Source: Rhizobiaceae bacterium (GTDB lineage Bacteria > Pseudomonadota > Alphaproteobacteria > Rhizobiales > Rhizobiaceae). From it: DNA of 64,000 nucleotides. The translations under genes and the position numbers were made by a program. How positions within the stretch are numbered: the stretch's first letter is position 1; each line of letters starts with the position of its first letter. The notes under the pieces are model-generated. The model was not told the DNA's origin. It saw nothing but the letters and a program-made list of their open reading frames with translations, and searched no databases. Shown in pieces: positions 32,229 to 41,326 of the stretch. The stretch covers positions 1 to 64,000 of the forward strand of contig CAJPFN010000028.1 of assembly GCA_905339215.1 (NCBI GenBank). Direction: 5' to 3'.

Positions 32229-33289
32229 TCCGGCGTCTCCCCCTCCTTCTGGTCTTTGTGGCGTCGCCTGCCATGGCTGACATTCCGACCATCGACGGCA
32301 CCGTGCTCGACGAGCGCGAGGATCGCGACAAGAAAACCGGCGAGATCGAGAAGGTCGACGAGGAGCGCTACGTCAACAATCAGAGCGTCACCTGCTCGAT
32401 GTACCGGCCGGGCCGGAAGGATGACCCGGTCGCAGCGGCGAATGCCAATCCGGCGATCGCCGGCCTGGTTCGACGGATCGCGCGGGAGGAGGGCGTCGAC
32501 GAAAACCAGTTCCTGGCCCTCGTCTACCAGGAGAGCCGCTTCAACCCCTGCGCTAAATCTCCAGCAGGCGCTATCGGGCTTGCCCAGCTGATGCCAGGAA
32601 CCGCGGGCGACCTCGGCGTCGATCCTTACAATATTGAACAGAACCTTCGCGGCGGCGCCCGCTACTACAAGCAGCAGCTTCGAAAGTACAACGGCAATGT
32701 CTCGCTGGCGCTCGCCGCATACAATGCCGGCGCGGGCAATGTGAACAAATATGGCGGCATTCCGCCATTCAAGGAGACGCAAGGGTATGTCGCCAACATA
32801 ACCCAAAAATGGCTTCCGGCCTTCGGCGGCTCCGACAAATCCGGCATTCCCCTCAACTATGGCGGCGGCGGCGCCTATGAGGGCGCTCGGACCAGCACGA
32901 TGAACGCAATGGGCCTGACCGCGGCGATCGGCGAGGGGTCCGGCGATGTCGCATCCTGGCTTGCGCAACTCGGCGACATGGGTTCCGGCACGATCCAGGA
33001 CAGTTGGGATCACAATTCGGGCGCGCGCAACGCCAACCTCGAACTAATAAATCGGCTGATCCTCCTCGGCACGGCCTTCGCCGATCTCACCAATTCCAGC
33101 AACGCAATGACGCTGGGCGACCTGTCCGGCACGAACCGATCGACCCGATACGAGACGGGGAACGAAGACGACGATCGGCCGGTGGCCGGCTTCTGCGACG
33201 AGCGCGAAGGCTTCGTCTGGGATGCCGACGCAAAGGCATGTGTCCAGCGCATCGACGGACAAGCGGACCTGCTTCTCGAGACTCAGTGA
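32225..33289 (+). CDS. Second lytic transglycosylase of the virB operon, with VirB5-like leader
   Basis: 354 residues: a signal peptide (LPLLLVFVASPAMA), then DIPTIDGTVLDEREDRDKKT, then an SLT domain (YQESRFNPCA with the catalytic glutamate, GAIGLAQLMPGTAGDLGV, ALAAYNAGAGNVNKYGG). A C-terminal extension of about 150 residues ends with GFCDEREGFVWD. The mature N-terminus resembles that of VirB5 encoded next (DIPVIDKTNYAVARD...EKTG). This is a second murein hydrolase in the same operon, placed between virB4 and virB5, and presumably helps assemble the channel or pilus tip. Confidence 0.88.
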   Translation: MIRRLPLLLVFVASPAMADIPTIDGTVLDEREDRDKKTGEIEKVDEERYVNNQSVTCSMYRPGRKDDPVAAANANPAIAGLVRRIAREEGVDENQFLALVYQESRFNPCAKSPAGAIGLAQLMPGTAGDLGVDPYNIEQNLRGGARYYKQQLRKYNGNVSLALAAYNAGAGNVNKYGGIPPFKETQGYVANITQKWLPAFGGSDKSGIPLNYGGGGAYEGARTSTMNAMGLTAAIGEGSGDVASWLAQLGDMGSGTIQDSWDHNSGARNANLELINRLILLGTAFADLTNSSNAMTLGDLSGTNRSTRYETGNEDDDRPVAGFCDEREGFVWDADAKACVQRIDGQADLLLETQ

Positions 33290-33300
33290 TGGAGATCGAC

Positions 33301-33999
33301 ATGAAACGCTCACTGGCATTCCTGGCATTAGTCGGCGTAGGGGTCACGCCGGCCGCCGCCGATATCCCGGTCATCGACAAGACGAACTACGCGGTCGCGC
33401 GGGATACCGCCGAAAAAACCGGCAAGATCCTCGACACCAACAAGGAAATCCTCACGACGGTCGAGGAGACCCTGAAGGCGGTCACCGGCGACCGCGGCGG
33501 CGACGCCGGCCCTCTCAAGGATATCGCGATCGGCAACGGTTTTAGCGTCTCCTCCATGCCGTCCTTCGACAGCATCCTGAAGGGCGGGATTGCCGATTTC
33601 GGCTCGCTCGATCCCAAGGTGGTGGAAGCCGCCACGCTTTTCATCAACGGCCTGCAGCTCGTGCGTTCCCTTTCGGGCAAGGACAACAGTTCGCTGGCCA
33701 GCGACAAATCCTATGAGGAGCTCATGAAAACGGTGGTGGGCGTCTCGGCTCTGATCACCGGTTCTCAAGCTGCGGTCGAAACGCGCCGCTCCGCGCTCGA
33801 AACCGCCGGCGGTGATATCGGCAAGGCTGAGGACATCAAGGGCTCGATCGACCAGAACACGCAGCTCCAAGTTCAGACGGGCCTGACGTTGAACGAGATG
33901 ATCGGTGTGCTGAATGCCGGCGTGCAGTCGTTGCACGCCGAGAACCAGCGCAAGCTGACCGACATGTCGAACACCAAAAAAGCGCTGCGGTACGAATGA
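33301..33999 (+). CDS. virB5: T4SS minor pilin VirB5
   Basis: 232 residues with signal LAFLALVGVGVTPAAA and a mostly helical mature protein typical of VirB5/TrwJ pilus-tip proteins (KTGKILDTNKEILTTVEETL at the start, LQVQTGLTLNEMIGVLNAG near the end). Two ATGs are possible (33289 and 33301). I prefer 33301 because GGAG lies 6-8 bases before it and the signal peptide begins MKRS. The stop overlaps the lipoprotein gene by 4 bases. Confidence 0.88.
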   Translation: MKRSLAFLALVGVGVTPAAADIPVIDKTNYAVARDTAEKTGKILDTNKEILTTVEETLKAVTGDRGGDAGPLKDIAIGNGFSVSSMPSFDSILKGGIADFGSLDPKVVEAATLFINGLQLVRSLSGKDNSSLASDKSYEELMKTVVGVSALITGSQAAVETRRSALETAGGDIGKAEDIKGSIDQNTQLQVQTGLTLNEMIGVLNAGVQSLHAENQRKLTDMSNTKKALRYE

Positions 34000-34220
34000 G
34001 AAAGCGGCAGTGCATCTCGAACGCTCTGGTGTTGGCACTGGCGGTTCTCGCCAGCGGATGCGGCACGCCGCGCGAGAAGACGGCGCCCTGCAAACGACCG
34101 GCCAATCTGTCGAGCTATGCCAGCACGCGGGACGATTGCGGGCCGGTGATGTCGGTCAACGCGGACAGGGCCGCTGCATTGGCGGCGATCGAGGATCTGG
34201 CATCCGTGGAAGAAGAATAG
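33996..34220 (+). CDS. virB7: VirB7-like lipoprotein
   Basis: 74-residue small lipoprotein with signal ALVLALAVLASGC, a clear lipobox with the lipidated cysteine near residue 22. The short mature part has two further cysteines (PCKRP, DDCGP). Position between virB5 and virB6 and size fit the VirB7 role of anchoring VirB9 in the outer-membrane core complex; sequence identity to known VirB7 cannot be judged. Confidence 0.75.
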   Translation: MRKRQCISNALVLALAVLASGCGTPREKTAPCKRPANLSSYASTRDDCGPVMSVNADRAAALAAIEDLASVEEE

Positions 34221-34226
34221 GGCAGG

Positions 34227-35240
34227 GTGGTGGACGACTTCATTGGCGAATTGCTGGATCGGATCGATGCCTCGGGGCAGAATTTCTCGCAAAGCGCGTA
34301 CGAGGCGCTGAGCCAGGATCTCGAGCCGCTGCTTCGCCTGCTCTTTGTCCTTGCCGTCCTGTTTTACGGCGTGCAGTTGTTCCTCGGAACGTCACGTCTC
34401 AGCGTCGCCGAGATCATCGGCCGCCTGGTGCGGGTCTTCGTCATTCTGATCCTGGTCGGAACCTGGTCCAATTTCAACGATCTTGTCTATGACTGGCTGA
34501 CCACCGTGCCGGAAGCGGCCGGTCGCGCCATCCTGGCGGCGTCCGGCACGGGCGTGACCGAGCCCACCAACGGGCTTTCGCAAATCTGGAAGACCGCAAA
34601 CACCGCCGCGGCGGCCTTCTCCGAGCAGGCTGGCTATCTGTCCGTCCTGCCCGCTTTGATCGGCATGATCATCATGGTTTTCGCCGGCCTGTTCGTCGCG
34701 ATCGCGCTGGGCATACTCGTGCTAGCCAAGGTCGTACTGTGGGTGCTGCTGGGTACCGCGCCGATCTTCATTGCCTGCTTCTTTTTCGATGCGACACGCA
34801 ACTACGCCATGGGATGGCTCAACCAGTCATTGCTCTACGCGATCATTCCGCTGTTCGTCTACGTGATCGCCGCATTCCTGATCGCGGCGATGGAGCCGGA
34901 ACTGACAACGATCGACAGCATCTCCGGAAATCGCGAACTGAAGCTCAGCGACTTCGCTGCTTTCATCATGCTTTGCCTTGCCGGCAGCTTCGTTCTCCTT
35001 CAGGTGCAATCCCTCGCGCAAGGCATCGTGGGCGGGCTGGCGACGCCGATCGGGCCGCGTTCCCGGCAGATGACCGCACGTGGAATTTTCTGGAGCCGTG
35101 AAGCAATCGGCCAGTCGGCGCGCCAGACACGGGCTGCTGTGCATCGCGTCCAGGCCCGACTTCATTCACCCCGGCAGGATGGCGCCGGCGCCTCCATGCA
35201 GCGCGCGATTACATCCAACGGAACGCCACGGCAGACGTGA
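34227..35240 (+). CDS. virB6: T4SS polytopic membrane protein VirB6
   Basis: 337 residues with about five membrane segments (for example LLRLLFVLAVLFYGVQLFLG, IIMVFAGLFVAIALGILVLA and LLYAIIPLFVYVIAAFLIAA) and the VirB6/TrbL block LLGTAPIFIACFFFDATRNY. It forms part of the inner-membrane translocation path. The start is GTG 34227 or the adjacent GTG. Forty-four bases follow before virB8. Confidence 0.92.
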   Translation: MVDDFIGELLDRIDASGQNFSQSAYEALSQDLEPLLRLLFVLAVLFYGVQLFLGTSRLSVAEIIGRLVRVFVILILVGTWSNFNDLVYDWLTTVPEAAGRAILAASGTGVTEPTNGLSQIWKTANTAAAAFSEQAGYLSVLPALIGMIIMVFAGLFVAIALGILVLAKVVLWVLLGTAPIFIACFFFDATRNYAMGWLNQSLLYAIIPLFVYVIAAFLIAAMEPELTTIDSISGNRELKLSDFAAFIMLCLAGSFVLLQVQSLAQGIVGGLATPIGPRSRQMTARGIFWSREAIGQSARQTRAAVHRVQARLHSPRQDGAGASMQRAITSNGTPRQT

Positions 35241-35284
35241 CGGCAAGTTGATGTTCGACATCGAAGGACAGGAACAGAGCTGGG

Positions 35285-35980
35285 ATGGCCGAAAAATCCG
35301 AAGCCGCGCTGCGGTCCTATTTCCAGCAAGGCGACATCTGGGAACAGGAGATCATCAAGCGGGCAAAGCGCTCGGCGCGGGTCGCCTGGTTCTTTTCGAT
35401 CGTCTTCGCCGGGATCGCGCTGCTCAGCCTGCTCGCCGTGGTCCTGATGCTCCCTCTGAAGAGCTTCGAGCCCTATGTTGTCACCGTCGACCAGACGACG
35501 GGCTATATAGAGGTGAAATCGGGCCTGACACGGCCGGCCAATCTCACCGAGCAGCAGGCGATCACGCAAGCCAATGTCGTGCGCTACATCCGCGCCCGCG
35601 AGGGCTACGATCCGTACGCCATCACCGAGAATTTCGGCATCGCAGCACTTCTTTCAGCGGACGAGGCGGCGCGGGAACTGCAGACGCTTTACAGCGCGGC
35701 CAATGCGCAGAACCCCACAAAGGTCTATGGCCGGCTGAAGCGGGTCCTGGTCGAGATCAAATCCGTGACGTTCCCGAACGCCAGCACGGCGATCGTCAGG
35801 TTCTCCACCAACGAACGCAGCGACACGGAATCGGTCGTCCGTCATTGGATTTCCGTTGTGCGCTTCCGCTACACCGACACGCCGGTCCGCAACGAGTGGC
35901 GCTTCGAGAACCCTCTCGGTTTCCAGGTCTATTCCTACCGCCGGGATCAGGAAACGGTCACGCCCGGAGATGCGCCATGA
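35285..35980 (+). CDS. virB8: T4SS assembly factor VirB8
   Basis: 231-residue bitopic protein. It has a short cytoplasmic N-terminus, one membrane segment (VAWFFSIVFAGIALLSLLAV) and a periplasmic NTF2-like domain with LMLPLKSFEPYVVTVDQTTG and the C-terminal WRFENPLGFQV. It nucleates the channel with VirB9 and VirB10. The stop overlaps virB9 as ATGA. Confidence 0.94.
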   Translation: MAEKSEAALRSYFQQGDIWEQEIIKRAKRSARVAWFFSIVFAGIALLSLLAVVLMLPLKSFEPYVVTVDQTTGYIEVKSGLTRPANLTEQQAITQANVVRYIRAREGYDPYAITENFGIAALLSADEAARELQTLYSAANAQNPTKVYGRLKRVLVEIKSVTFPNASTAIVRFSTNERSDTESVVRHWISVVRFRYTDTPVRNEWRFENPLGFQVYSYRRDQETVTPGDAP

Positions 35981-36789
35981 GGGGCCGCTCCTGGACCGCG
36001 GTGCTGATGCTGTGCGGCTCGCTGTGGCCAGCCCTGGCGGCGCAGACCCCGAAAAGCGGTTCTCTCGATGCCCGCGTGACCAGCGTCACCTATCAGGAGA
36101 ACAATGTCGTCCAGGTGTTCGCGACTTACGGCATCTCGACCATGATCATCTTCGACGAGGACGAAAAGTTCGAAACGATCTCTCTCGGCGACACGGAGAG
36201 CTGGCAAGTCGTCCCGGCGGAAAAGGGCAACATCCTCTTCGTCAAGCCGATCGCCAAGGACGTCATGACGAACATGAACATCGTTACCGACAAGCGTATC
36301 TATTATCTCGAGCTCCATGATTTCGCGCCCGCGGCCGGCCGCAAGGTCTTTGGCATCCGCTTCCAATACCCGGAGAAAAATCTGAATGCCTCCTTGCGGC
36401 AAGAGGCCGAACAGCGAGCGGCCTGGCCGAACATCTCCGGTATCGACAAGGCCAACGTCAATATCGATTATTCCTTCTCGGGTGATGCCCGTCTGAAGCC
36501 GCACATGGTCTTCGACGACGGCAACAAGACCTTCTTCAAGTTCGATCGCCGCGAGCCGGCAATCTTCGCCGTCAACTCGGATTTCTCCGAAACGCTCCGA
36601 AACTTCCACAGGGAAGGGGAGTACATTGTCGTCGATGGGACCGCGACCCAGTTCACCTTGCGGGATGGCGATCAGTGGATCTGCATCTTCAATCTCAGAA
36701 AGCCGGATTTTGCTGCACCGGATCCGGCCATTCTCGGACCGGTCGAGGATGACAAGGCAAAACGCCGGCGTCGGAGCGGTAACCGATGA
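35977..36789 (+). CDS. virB9: T4SS outer-membrane core protein VirB9
   Basis: 270 residues with a signal peptide (MLCGSLWPALAAQ). The N-terminal part has DEDEKFETISLGDTESW and NILFVKPIAKDVMTNM; the C-terminal part has NIDYSFSGD, KPHMVFDDGNKTFFKF and YIVVDGTATQFTLRDG, all hallmark VirB9 blocks. It pairs with VirB7 and VirB10 in the core complex. The reading frame overlaps neighbours on both sides by 4 bases. Confidence 0.95.
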   Translation: MRGRSWTAVLMLCGSLWPALAAQTPKSGSLDARVTSVTYQENNVVQVFATYGISTMIIFDEDEKFETISLGDTESWQVVPAEKGNILFVKPIAKDVMTNMNIVTDKRIYYLELHDFAPAAGRKVFGIRFQYPEKNLNASLRQEAEQRAAWPNISGIDKANVNIDYSFSGDARLKPHMVFDDGNKTFFKFDRREPAIFAVNSDFSETLRNFHREGEYIVVDGTATQFTLRDGDQWICIFNLRKPDFAAPDPAILGPVEDDKAKRRRRSGNR

Positions 36790-38003
36790 AGCGCTCCCCC
36801 GAACTCGAGGCTCTCGGTCAGGGCGACGATTCGGTCATTGCCGACCACGCCGTTCGTCGCAAGCAACTCGTCGGTGGCGCCGTTCTGGTCCTGTTGGGCA
36901 TTGCTGCCGGCTATCTGGTTCTCGCAGGTAGGCAGCCGCCGGTCCGTGACATGCTCGATGGCGATGAGGAGTTCACCACGACGACCTTTCGTCCTCCATC
37001 CTTCGTGCGCGAGGGCGAGCCCGAGCCGGAACCTCCGGCGCCGGAGATCGTCCAGATTCCGCCGCCGCCTCCACCACCTCCTCCAGCGGAGGAGACAGAT
37101 ACGACCGAATTCGACGTGCCACCACCCCCTGTTCCCGGCACACCGCCGCCGCCGGAAGCTGTCGAAGCGCCGGCTGAAGAATTCCCTGAGCGCTTCCGCT
37201 CGAAACTGGTCGTGATCGACAATCCAACGGCCAACGGGCAAGGCAATTTGACCGGGAACGAAGGGGAGGGGCTGACAGTCGCCGGCGAGGACCGTAGCAG
37301 CAAGTTTCTGGCCGCGGCATCCAGCATTGGGGACCGCAGTGCCAAGGCAAGAAAGATCGAACGCATCGATGCGCTCGTTCCTGAGGGAACGCTGATCCCC
37401 GGCATCCTGGAGACGGCCATCGTCAGCGACCTCCCGGGCCAGGTCAGGGCAATCGTCTCCCAGGACGTCTACTCCTTCGACGGGCGACGCATTCTGATAC
37501 CAACCGGCACCCGGCTCATCGGTGAGTACCAGTCCGAGATCACCCGCGGCCAGACGCGCATTTTCGTGGTGTGGACCCGCATGCTGCGCGATGACGGCGT
37601 CTCTGTCCGCCTGAACTCGATCGGCGCCGACAGCCTGGGCCGTGCCGGTCTGACCGGCCGTGTCGACAAGAAGTTCCGCGAGCGCTTTGGTGCGGCCATT
37701 CTTTTGTCGATCGTCGGCGCCGGCGCCAGCTATCTGACCGGTTACGGCAGCGAGGCTGCGGCAGGTGACAGCGGCGATTCGCAGAACGCGGAGGAACTGG
37801 CCCGCGAGACCCTGGCGCAGACCTTCTCCGACATGGCCAACCAGGCATTGGGAGATTCCTTGCGAATTCCGCCGACGATCAGCGTCAGCCAGGGCGAGCG
37901 CATCTTCGTCTTCGTTCGTCAGGACCTCGATTTTTCCGCCATGTACGAAGATCCCGTCACCGAGGCGCTAAAGGAGATCCGGCGTGAACGCGGTCTCAAC
38001 TGA
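36786..38003 (+). CDS. virB10: T4SS core protein VirB10
   Basis: 405 residues. A cytoplasmic N-terminus and one membrane segment near residue 30-50 are followed by a proline-rich stretch (PPPPPPPPPAEE around residues 97-107) that spans the periplasm. The C-terminal TrbI domain has LVPEGTLIPGILETAI, SFDGRRILIPTGTRLIGEY and IPPTISVSQGERIFVFV. It links both membranes and senses ATP energy. The end overlaps virB11 by 20 bases. Confidence 0.95.
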   Translation: MKRSPELEALGQGDDSVIADHAVRRKQLVGGAVLVLLGIAAGYLVLAGRQPPVRDMLDGDEEFTTTTFRPPSFVREGEPEPEPPAPEIVQIPPPPPPPPPAEETDTTEFDVPPPPVPGTPPPPEAVEAPAEEFPERFRSKLVVIDNPTANGQGNLTGNEGEGLTVAGEDRSSKFLAAASSIGDRSAKARKIERIDALVPEGTLIPGILETAIVSDLPGQVRAIVSQDVYSFDGRRILIPTGTRLIGEYQSEITRGQTRIFVVWTRMLRDDGVSVRLNSIGADSLGRAGLTGRVDKKFRERFGAAILLSIVGAGASYLTGYGSEAAAGDSGDSQNAEELARETLAQTFSDMANQALGDSLRIPPTISVSQGERIFVFVRQDLDFSAMYEDPVTEALKEIRRERGLN

Positions 38004-39015
38004 GCTTGCCTCCGACAATCGGCACTACTTTCTCTATCGGGCGCTTGCCCCGTTGAAAGCGCTTCTCAACGATCGCGACGTCGTCGAGATCTCGGTCAAC
38101 CGACCGGGACAGGTCTATGTCGAGCGCCTCGGCGCGTCTCATATGGAACTCCACAAGATTCCGGAGCTAACGACCGCGGAGATCGTCAATATCGGCGAAC
38201 GGGTGGCCGCCAGCACCAACCAGTTCATCAGCCCGGCCAACCCGATCCTCAGTGCCGCACTGCCCACCGGCGAGCGCATCCAGGTCGTCCTGCCACCTGC
38301 GGCGCCGGATGGCGGCACGCTATCGATCCGCAAGCAGGTGATCAGCGACTTTACGCTTGAGGACTATCGTGAGCAGGGTTCCCTCGACCAGGTGACAGTG
38401 GCCGTCGGCGGGCTGAGCGAGACCGACGAAGCCTTGATCGATCAGCTTTCAGCCCGGGACATCTACGGTTTTATTCGAACGGCCATCGTCAATCGCGTTT
38501 CCATCCTGATCAGCGGCGGCACCTCGAGCGGCAAGACGACGTTCCTCAATGCCTGCCTCAAATCGATCGATCCGCATGAGCGGATCATCACGTTGGAGGA
38601 TACGCGAGAACTCTTCCCGCCTCAGGAGAACGCGGTGCATCTGCTCGCCTCCCGGGGCGACCAGGGAACGGCCAGCGTGACGATCCAGTCCCTGCTCGAG
38701 GCCTCGCTTCGCATGCGACCCGATCGCCTCTTTGTCGGCGAGGTCAGGGGATCGGAGGCATTCGCCTTTCTGCGCGCGATCAATACCGGTCACCCAGGCT
38801 CGATGTCGACTGTCCACGCCGACACTCCGCTAGGCGCCTACGAGCAGCTTGCCATGATGGTCATGCAATCAGGCTTGTCGGCCGCTTATCCAAAAGCCGA
38901 CCTCATCTCCTACATCCAGAGTGTCATCCCGATCGTGATCCAGTTGCGCAGGGAAGGAGGTCGCCGTGGCGTCTCCGAAATCTTCTTCGCGCGCGGCCGA
39001 ACGGATGCGCCATGA
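37984..39015 (+). CDS. virB11: T4SS ATPase VirB11
   Basis: 343-residue hexameric traffic ATPase. Walker A is GGTSSGKTTFLNA near residue 177, the Asp box is TLEDTRELF, Walker B lies around RPDRLFVGEVRG, and the His box is NTGHPGSMSTVHA. It switches the machine between pilus building and transfer. The start is GTG 37984, inside the end of virB10. The end overlaps virD4 as ATGA. Confidence 0.95.
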   Translation: MNAVSTELASDNRHYFLYRALAPLKALLNDRDVVEISVNRPGQVYVERLGASHMELHKIPELTTAEIVNIGERVAASTNQFISPANPILSAALPTGERIQVVLPPAAPDGGTLSIRKQVISDFTLEDYREQGSLDQVTVAVGGLSETDEALIDQLSARDIYGFIRTAIVNRVSILISGGTSSGKTTFLNACLKSIDPHERIITLEDTRELFPPQENAVHLLASRGDQGTASVTIQSLLEASLRMRPDRLFVGEVRGSEAFAFLRAINTGHPGSMSTVHADTPLGAYEQLAMMVMQSGLSAAYPKADLISYIQSVIPIVIQLRREGGRRGVSEIFFARGRTDAP

Positions 39016-41048
39016 CCGGGTCGCTGCGCATCTTTTATTTCGGCTTTTGCCTGACCGTCGCCTTTGCCGTTTGGCTCTTGGCCTATGGTCTCGGTTTGCA
39101 GTTTCTGTATGGCGATGGTCGGATCCTGCAGGCGACCATCACCACGAATCCCTTTGCCCCGTTTCAGCAACTGATTGCCTATGGCGACAGCGGCGTCCTG
39201 CGCATTGTGGCGCTGGGCGCTCTGGTGCCTGCGGCTATTGTCGCGGGGATCGTCACTTATGTCGGCCTTCGACCGAACTCCAATCCCCTTGGGGATGCTC
39301 AATTCCAGACTGCGACAACGCTCCGACGTGATGGATGGTTCAAGAGCAAGGGGAAAATCCTCGGCCGCTTCGGGCGTCGGATCCTTCGCGTGGACGACGA
39401 TCGGCATCACCTGATCATCGGGCCGACACGCTCCGGGAAGGGAGCTTGCTACGTTATCCCGAACGCTCTCTCGCACGAAGGCTCGATGATCGTCACCGAT
39501 CTCAAGGGCGAGATCTTTCGCAGCACGGCCGGCTATCGCAAATCGAAGGGCAGTCAGGTCTTCCTCTTCGCGCCGGGATCGGAACGGTCGCATCGCTACA
39601 ACCCGCTCGACTTTATCCGACCGGACCGCGGCGACCGCACAACGGACATCCAGAACATGGCCGCGATCCTCGTTCCGGAAGTCACCGAATCCGAGAATTC
39701 GATCTGGCAGGCCACCGCCCAGCAGGTCATCGCTGGCGCAATCAGCTACATCAACGAAAGCGTCTACTACAAAGGTCAGACGACACTTGGAGAGGTGACA
39801 TCCTTCTTCAACAGCGGCGCGAACCTCCAGGCGATGATGACGCTGATCAAGGAACGTGAGCCCTACCTGTCTCGCTTTACGATTGAGAGCTTCAACGCCT
39901 ACATCGCCCTGTCCGAGCGCGCCGCAGCCTCTGCGCTTCTTGACATTCAGAAGGCGCTCAGGCCATTCCGTAATGAACGCGTCGTGGCAGCGACATCGGT
40001 AACCGACATGGACCTGCGTGCTTTGAAGCACCGTCCGATCTCGATCTATCTCGCTCCCAATGTCACCGACATCACATTGCTGCGGCCGTTGCTCGCACTC
40101 TTCGTGCAGCAGACTCTCGACATGCTGATGATCGAGCACGCGGAGCGCTCGGTACCGGTCTACTTCCTCCTGGACGAGTTTCGTCAGCTGAAGAAGATGA
40201 GCGAGATCACGACCAAGCTGCCCTACGTGGCGGGCTACAATGTCAAGATGGCGTTCGTCATCCAGGACCTGAAGAACCTGGACGAGATCTATGGCGAGAC
40301 GTCTCGTCATTCTTTGATGGGCAACTGCGGCTACCAGCTGGTCCTTGGCGCCAACGACCAGGTGACGGCGGAGGCCGTATCGAAGGGCCTGGGCAAGCGC
40401 ACCGTCCGCTACAAGACCGAATCCCGAACGATAGAACTGATGGGCCTGCATCGTCGCACCAAGGTCGAGCAACTGCGGGAGCGCGACCTGATGATGCCGC
40501 AGGAGGTGCGACAGATGCCGGGAGACAAGTTGGTCATCCTGGCCGAAGGGCAGGGGCCAATCTTCGCAGACAAGCTGCGGTTCTTCCGGACAGCGCCGTT
40601 CCGCGAGATGGAGAGGTTCTCACAGGCTCACTTGCCAGATGTGCCGACAACCGAGTTCCTGCCGCCCCGGCCGGTTCCGGCGACAACCGGCGCCTATGTG
40701 GGCGAACACATCGATGCTTCCAAGCTGGAGGAACCGAAAGCCAGCCCCGAGACCGTGGCAAGACCTTCCGCCAGGAGGCGTTCGTCAGCTTCAAACGTTC
40801 CTGCCGGCAAGGTCGAAGGCCAGGCTTCGGCACCTGCCGTCAGAACGGCTTCGGCTCGCGGCCGTGCAAACGGCGCCACACCGAGCTCGCTCGACGGGGA
40901 TTTCGTGAAGGCTGCACGGCGGTTGAAGCTACTCGCAACGGGGCCGGTCAAACCCGGAAAGCCGCGAGACAAATCAGGTAACTGGGGACGAATCTTCGAC
41001 GCCACCGTCCCTGACGAGATCGAGATCGCCGAGGCCGAAGCTGTCTAG
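39012..41048 (+). CDS. virD4: T4SS coupling protein VirD4
   Basis: 678-residue TraG/VirD4 coupling ATPase that brings the relaxase-DNA complex to the channel. Two N-terminal membrane segments (FYFGFCLTVAFAVWLLAYGL; LGALVPAAIVAGIVTYVGL) are followed by Walker A GPTRSGKGACYVIPN near residue 137 and Walker B PVYFLLDEFRQL near 385. The last 120 residues are a low-complexity tail rich in Ala, Pro and Arg (residues about 555-660), longer than in Agrobacterium VirD4. It is last in the operon. Confidence 0.95.
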   Translation: MTGSLRIFYFGFCLTVAFAVWLLAYGLGLQFLYGDGRILQATITTNPFAPFQQLIAYGDSGVLRIVALGALVPAAIVAGIVTYVGLRPNSNPLGDAQFQTATTLRRDGWFKSKGKILGRFGRRILRVDDDRHHLIIGPTRSGKGACYVIPNALSHEGSMIVTDLKGEIFRSTAGYRKSKGSQVFLFAPGSERSHRYNPLDFIRPDRGDRTTDIQNMAAILVPEVTESENSIWQATAQQVIAGAISYINESVYYKGQTTLGEVTSFFNSGANLQAMMTLIKEREPYLSRFTIESFNAYIALSERAAASALLDIQKALRPFRNERVVAATSVTDMDLRALKHRPISIYLAPNVTDITLLRPLLALFVQQTLDMLMIEHAERSVPVYFLLDEFRQLKKMSEITTKLPYVAGYNVKMAFVIQDLKNLDEIYGETSRHSLMGNCGYQLVLGANDQVTAEAVSKGLGKRTVRYKTESRTIELMGLHRRTKVEQLRERDLMMPQEVRQMPGDKLVILAEGQGPIFADKLRFFRTAPFREMERFSQAHLPDVPTTEFLPPRPVPATTGAYVGEHIDASKLEEPKASPETVARPSARRRSSASNVPAGKVEGQASAPAVRTASARGRANGATPSSLDGDFVKAARRLKLLATGPVKPGKPRDKSGNWGRIFDATVPDEIEIAEAEAV

Positions 41049-41326
41049 CCGTGCCAATTATCACCTCGGGGCAAGCTCGTCGCTGATCAGTTCAACAATC
41101 CGCTCAACGGTCATCCTTGGAAAGTACTTTTGACAATGGTTGACTAAGCGAGCAGAGTCGTCTGAGCGACGCTCGATCCCGGCGAAGCATGACCCGCAGG
41201 TCAAGCTCATCGTCTTCCATTTGATGCACGGCGGCTCCTCGCATGGGCAACCAAACTGTTAGACGGGGCCACTCAAGACTACAAGTCATCGAGCAGCAAA
41301 GCTGGTGTTGATCGCAAAAGCGTTCA
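41049..41326. other. Gap after the virB/virD4 operon
   Basis: 278 bases between the convergent virD4 and DUF4143-ATPase genes. I see no supportable gene. The only open frame (minus, 41104-41376) is cysteine-rich without family pattern and overlaps the ATPase 3' end. No clear terminator hairpin was found. Confidence 0.3.
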
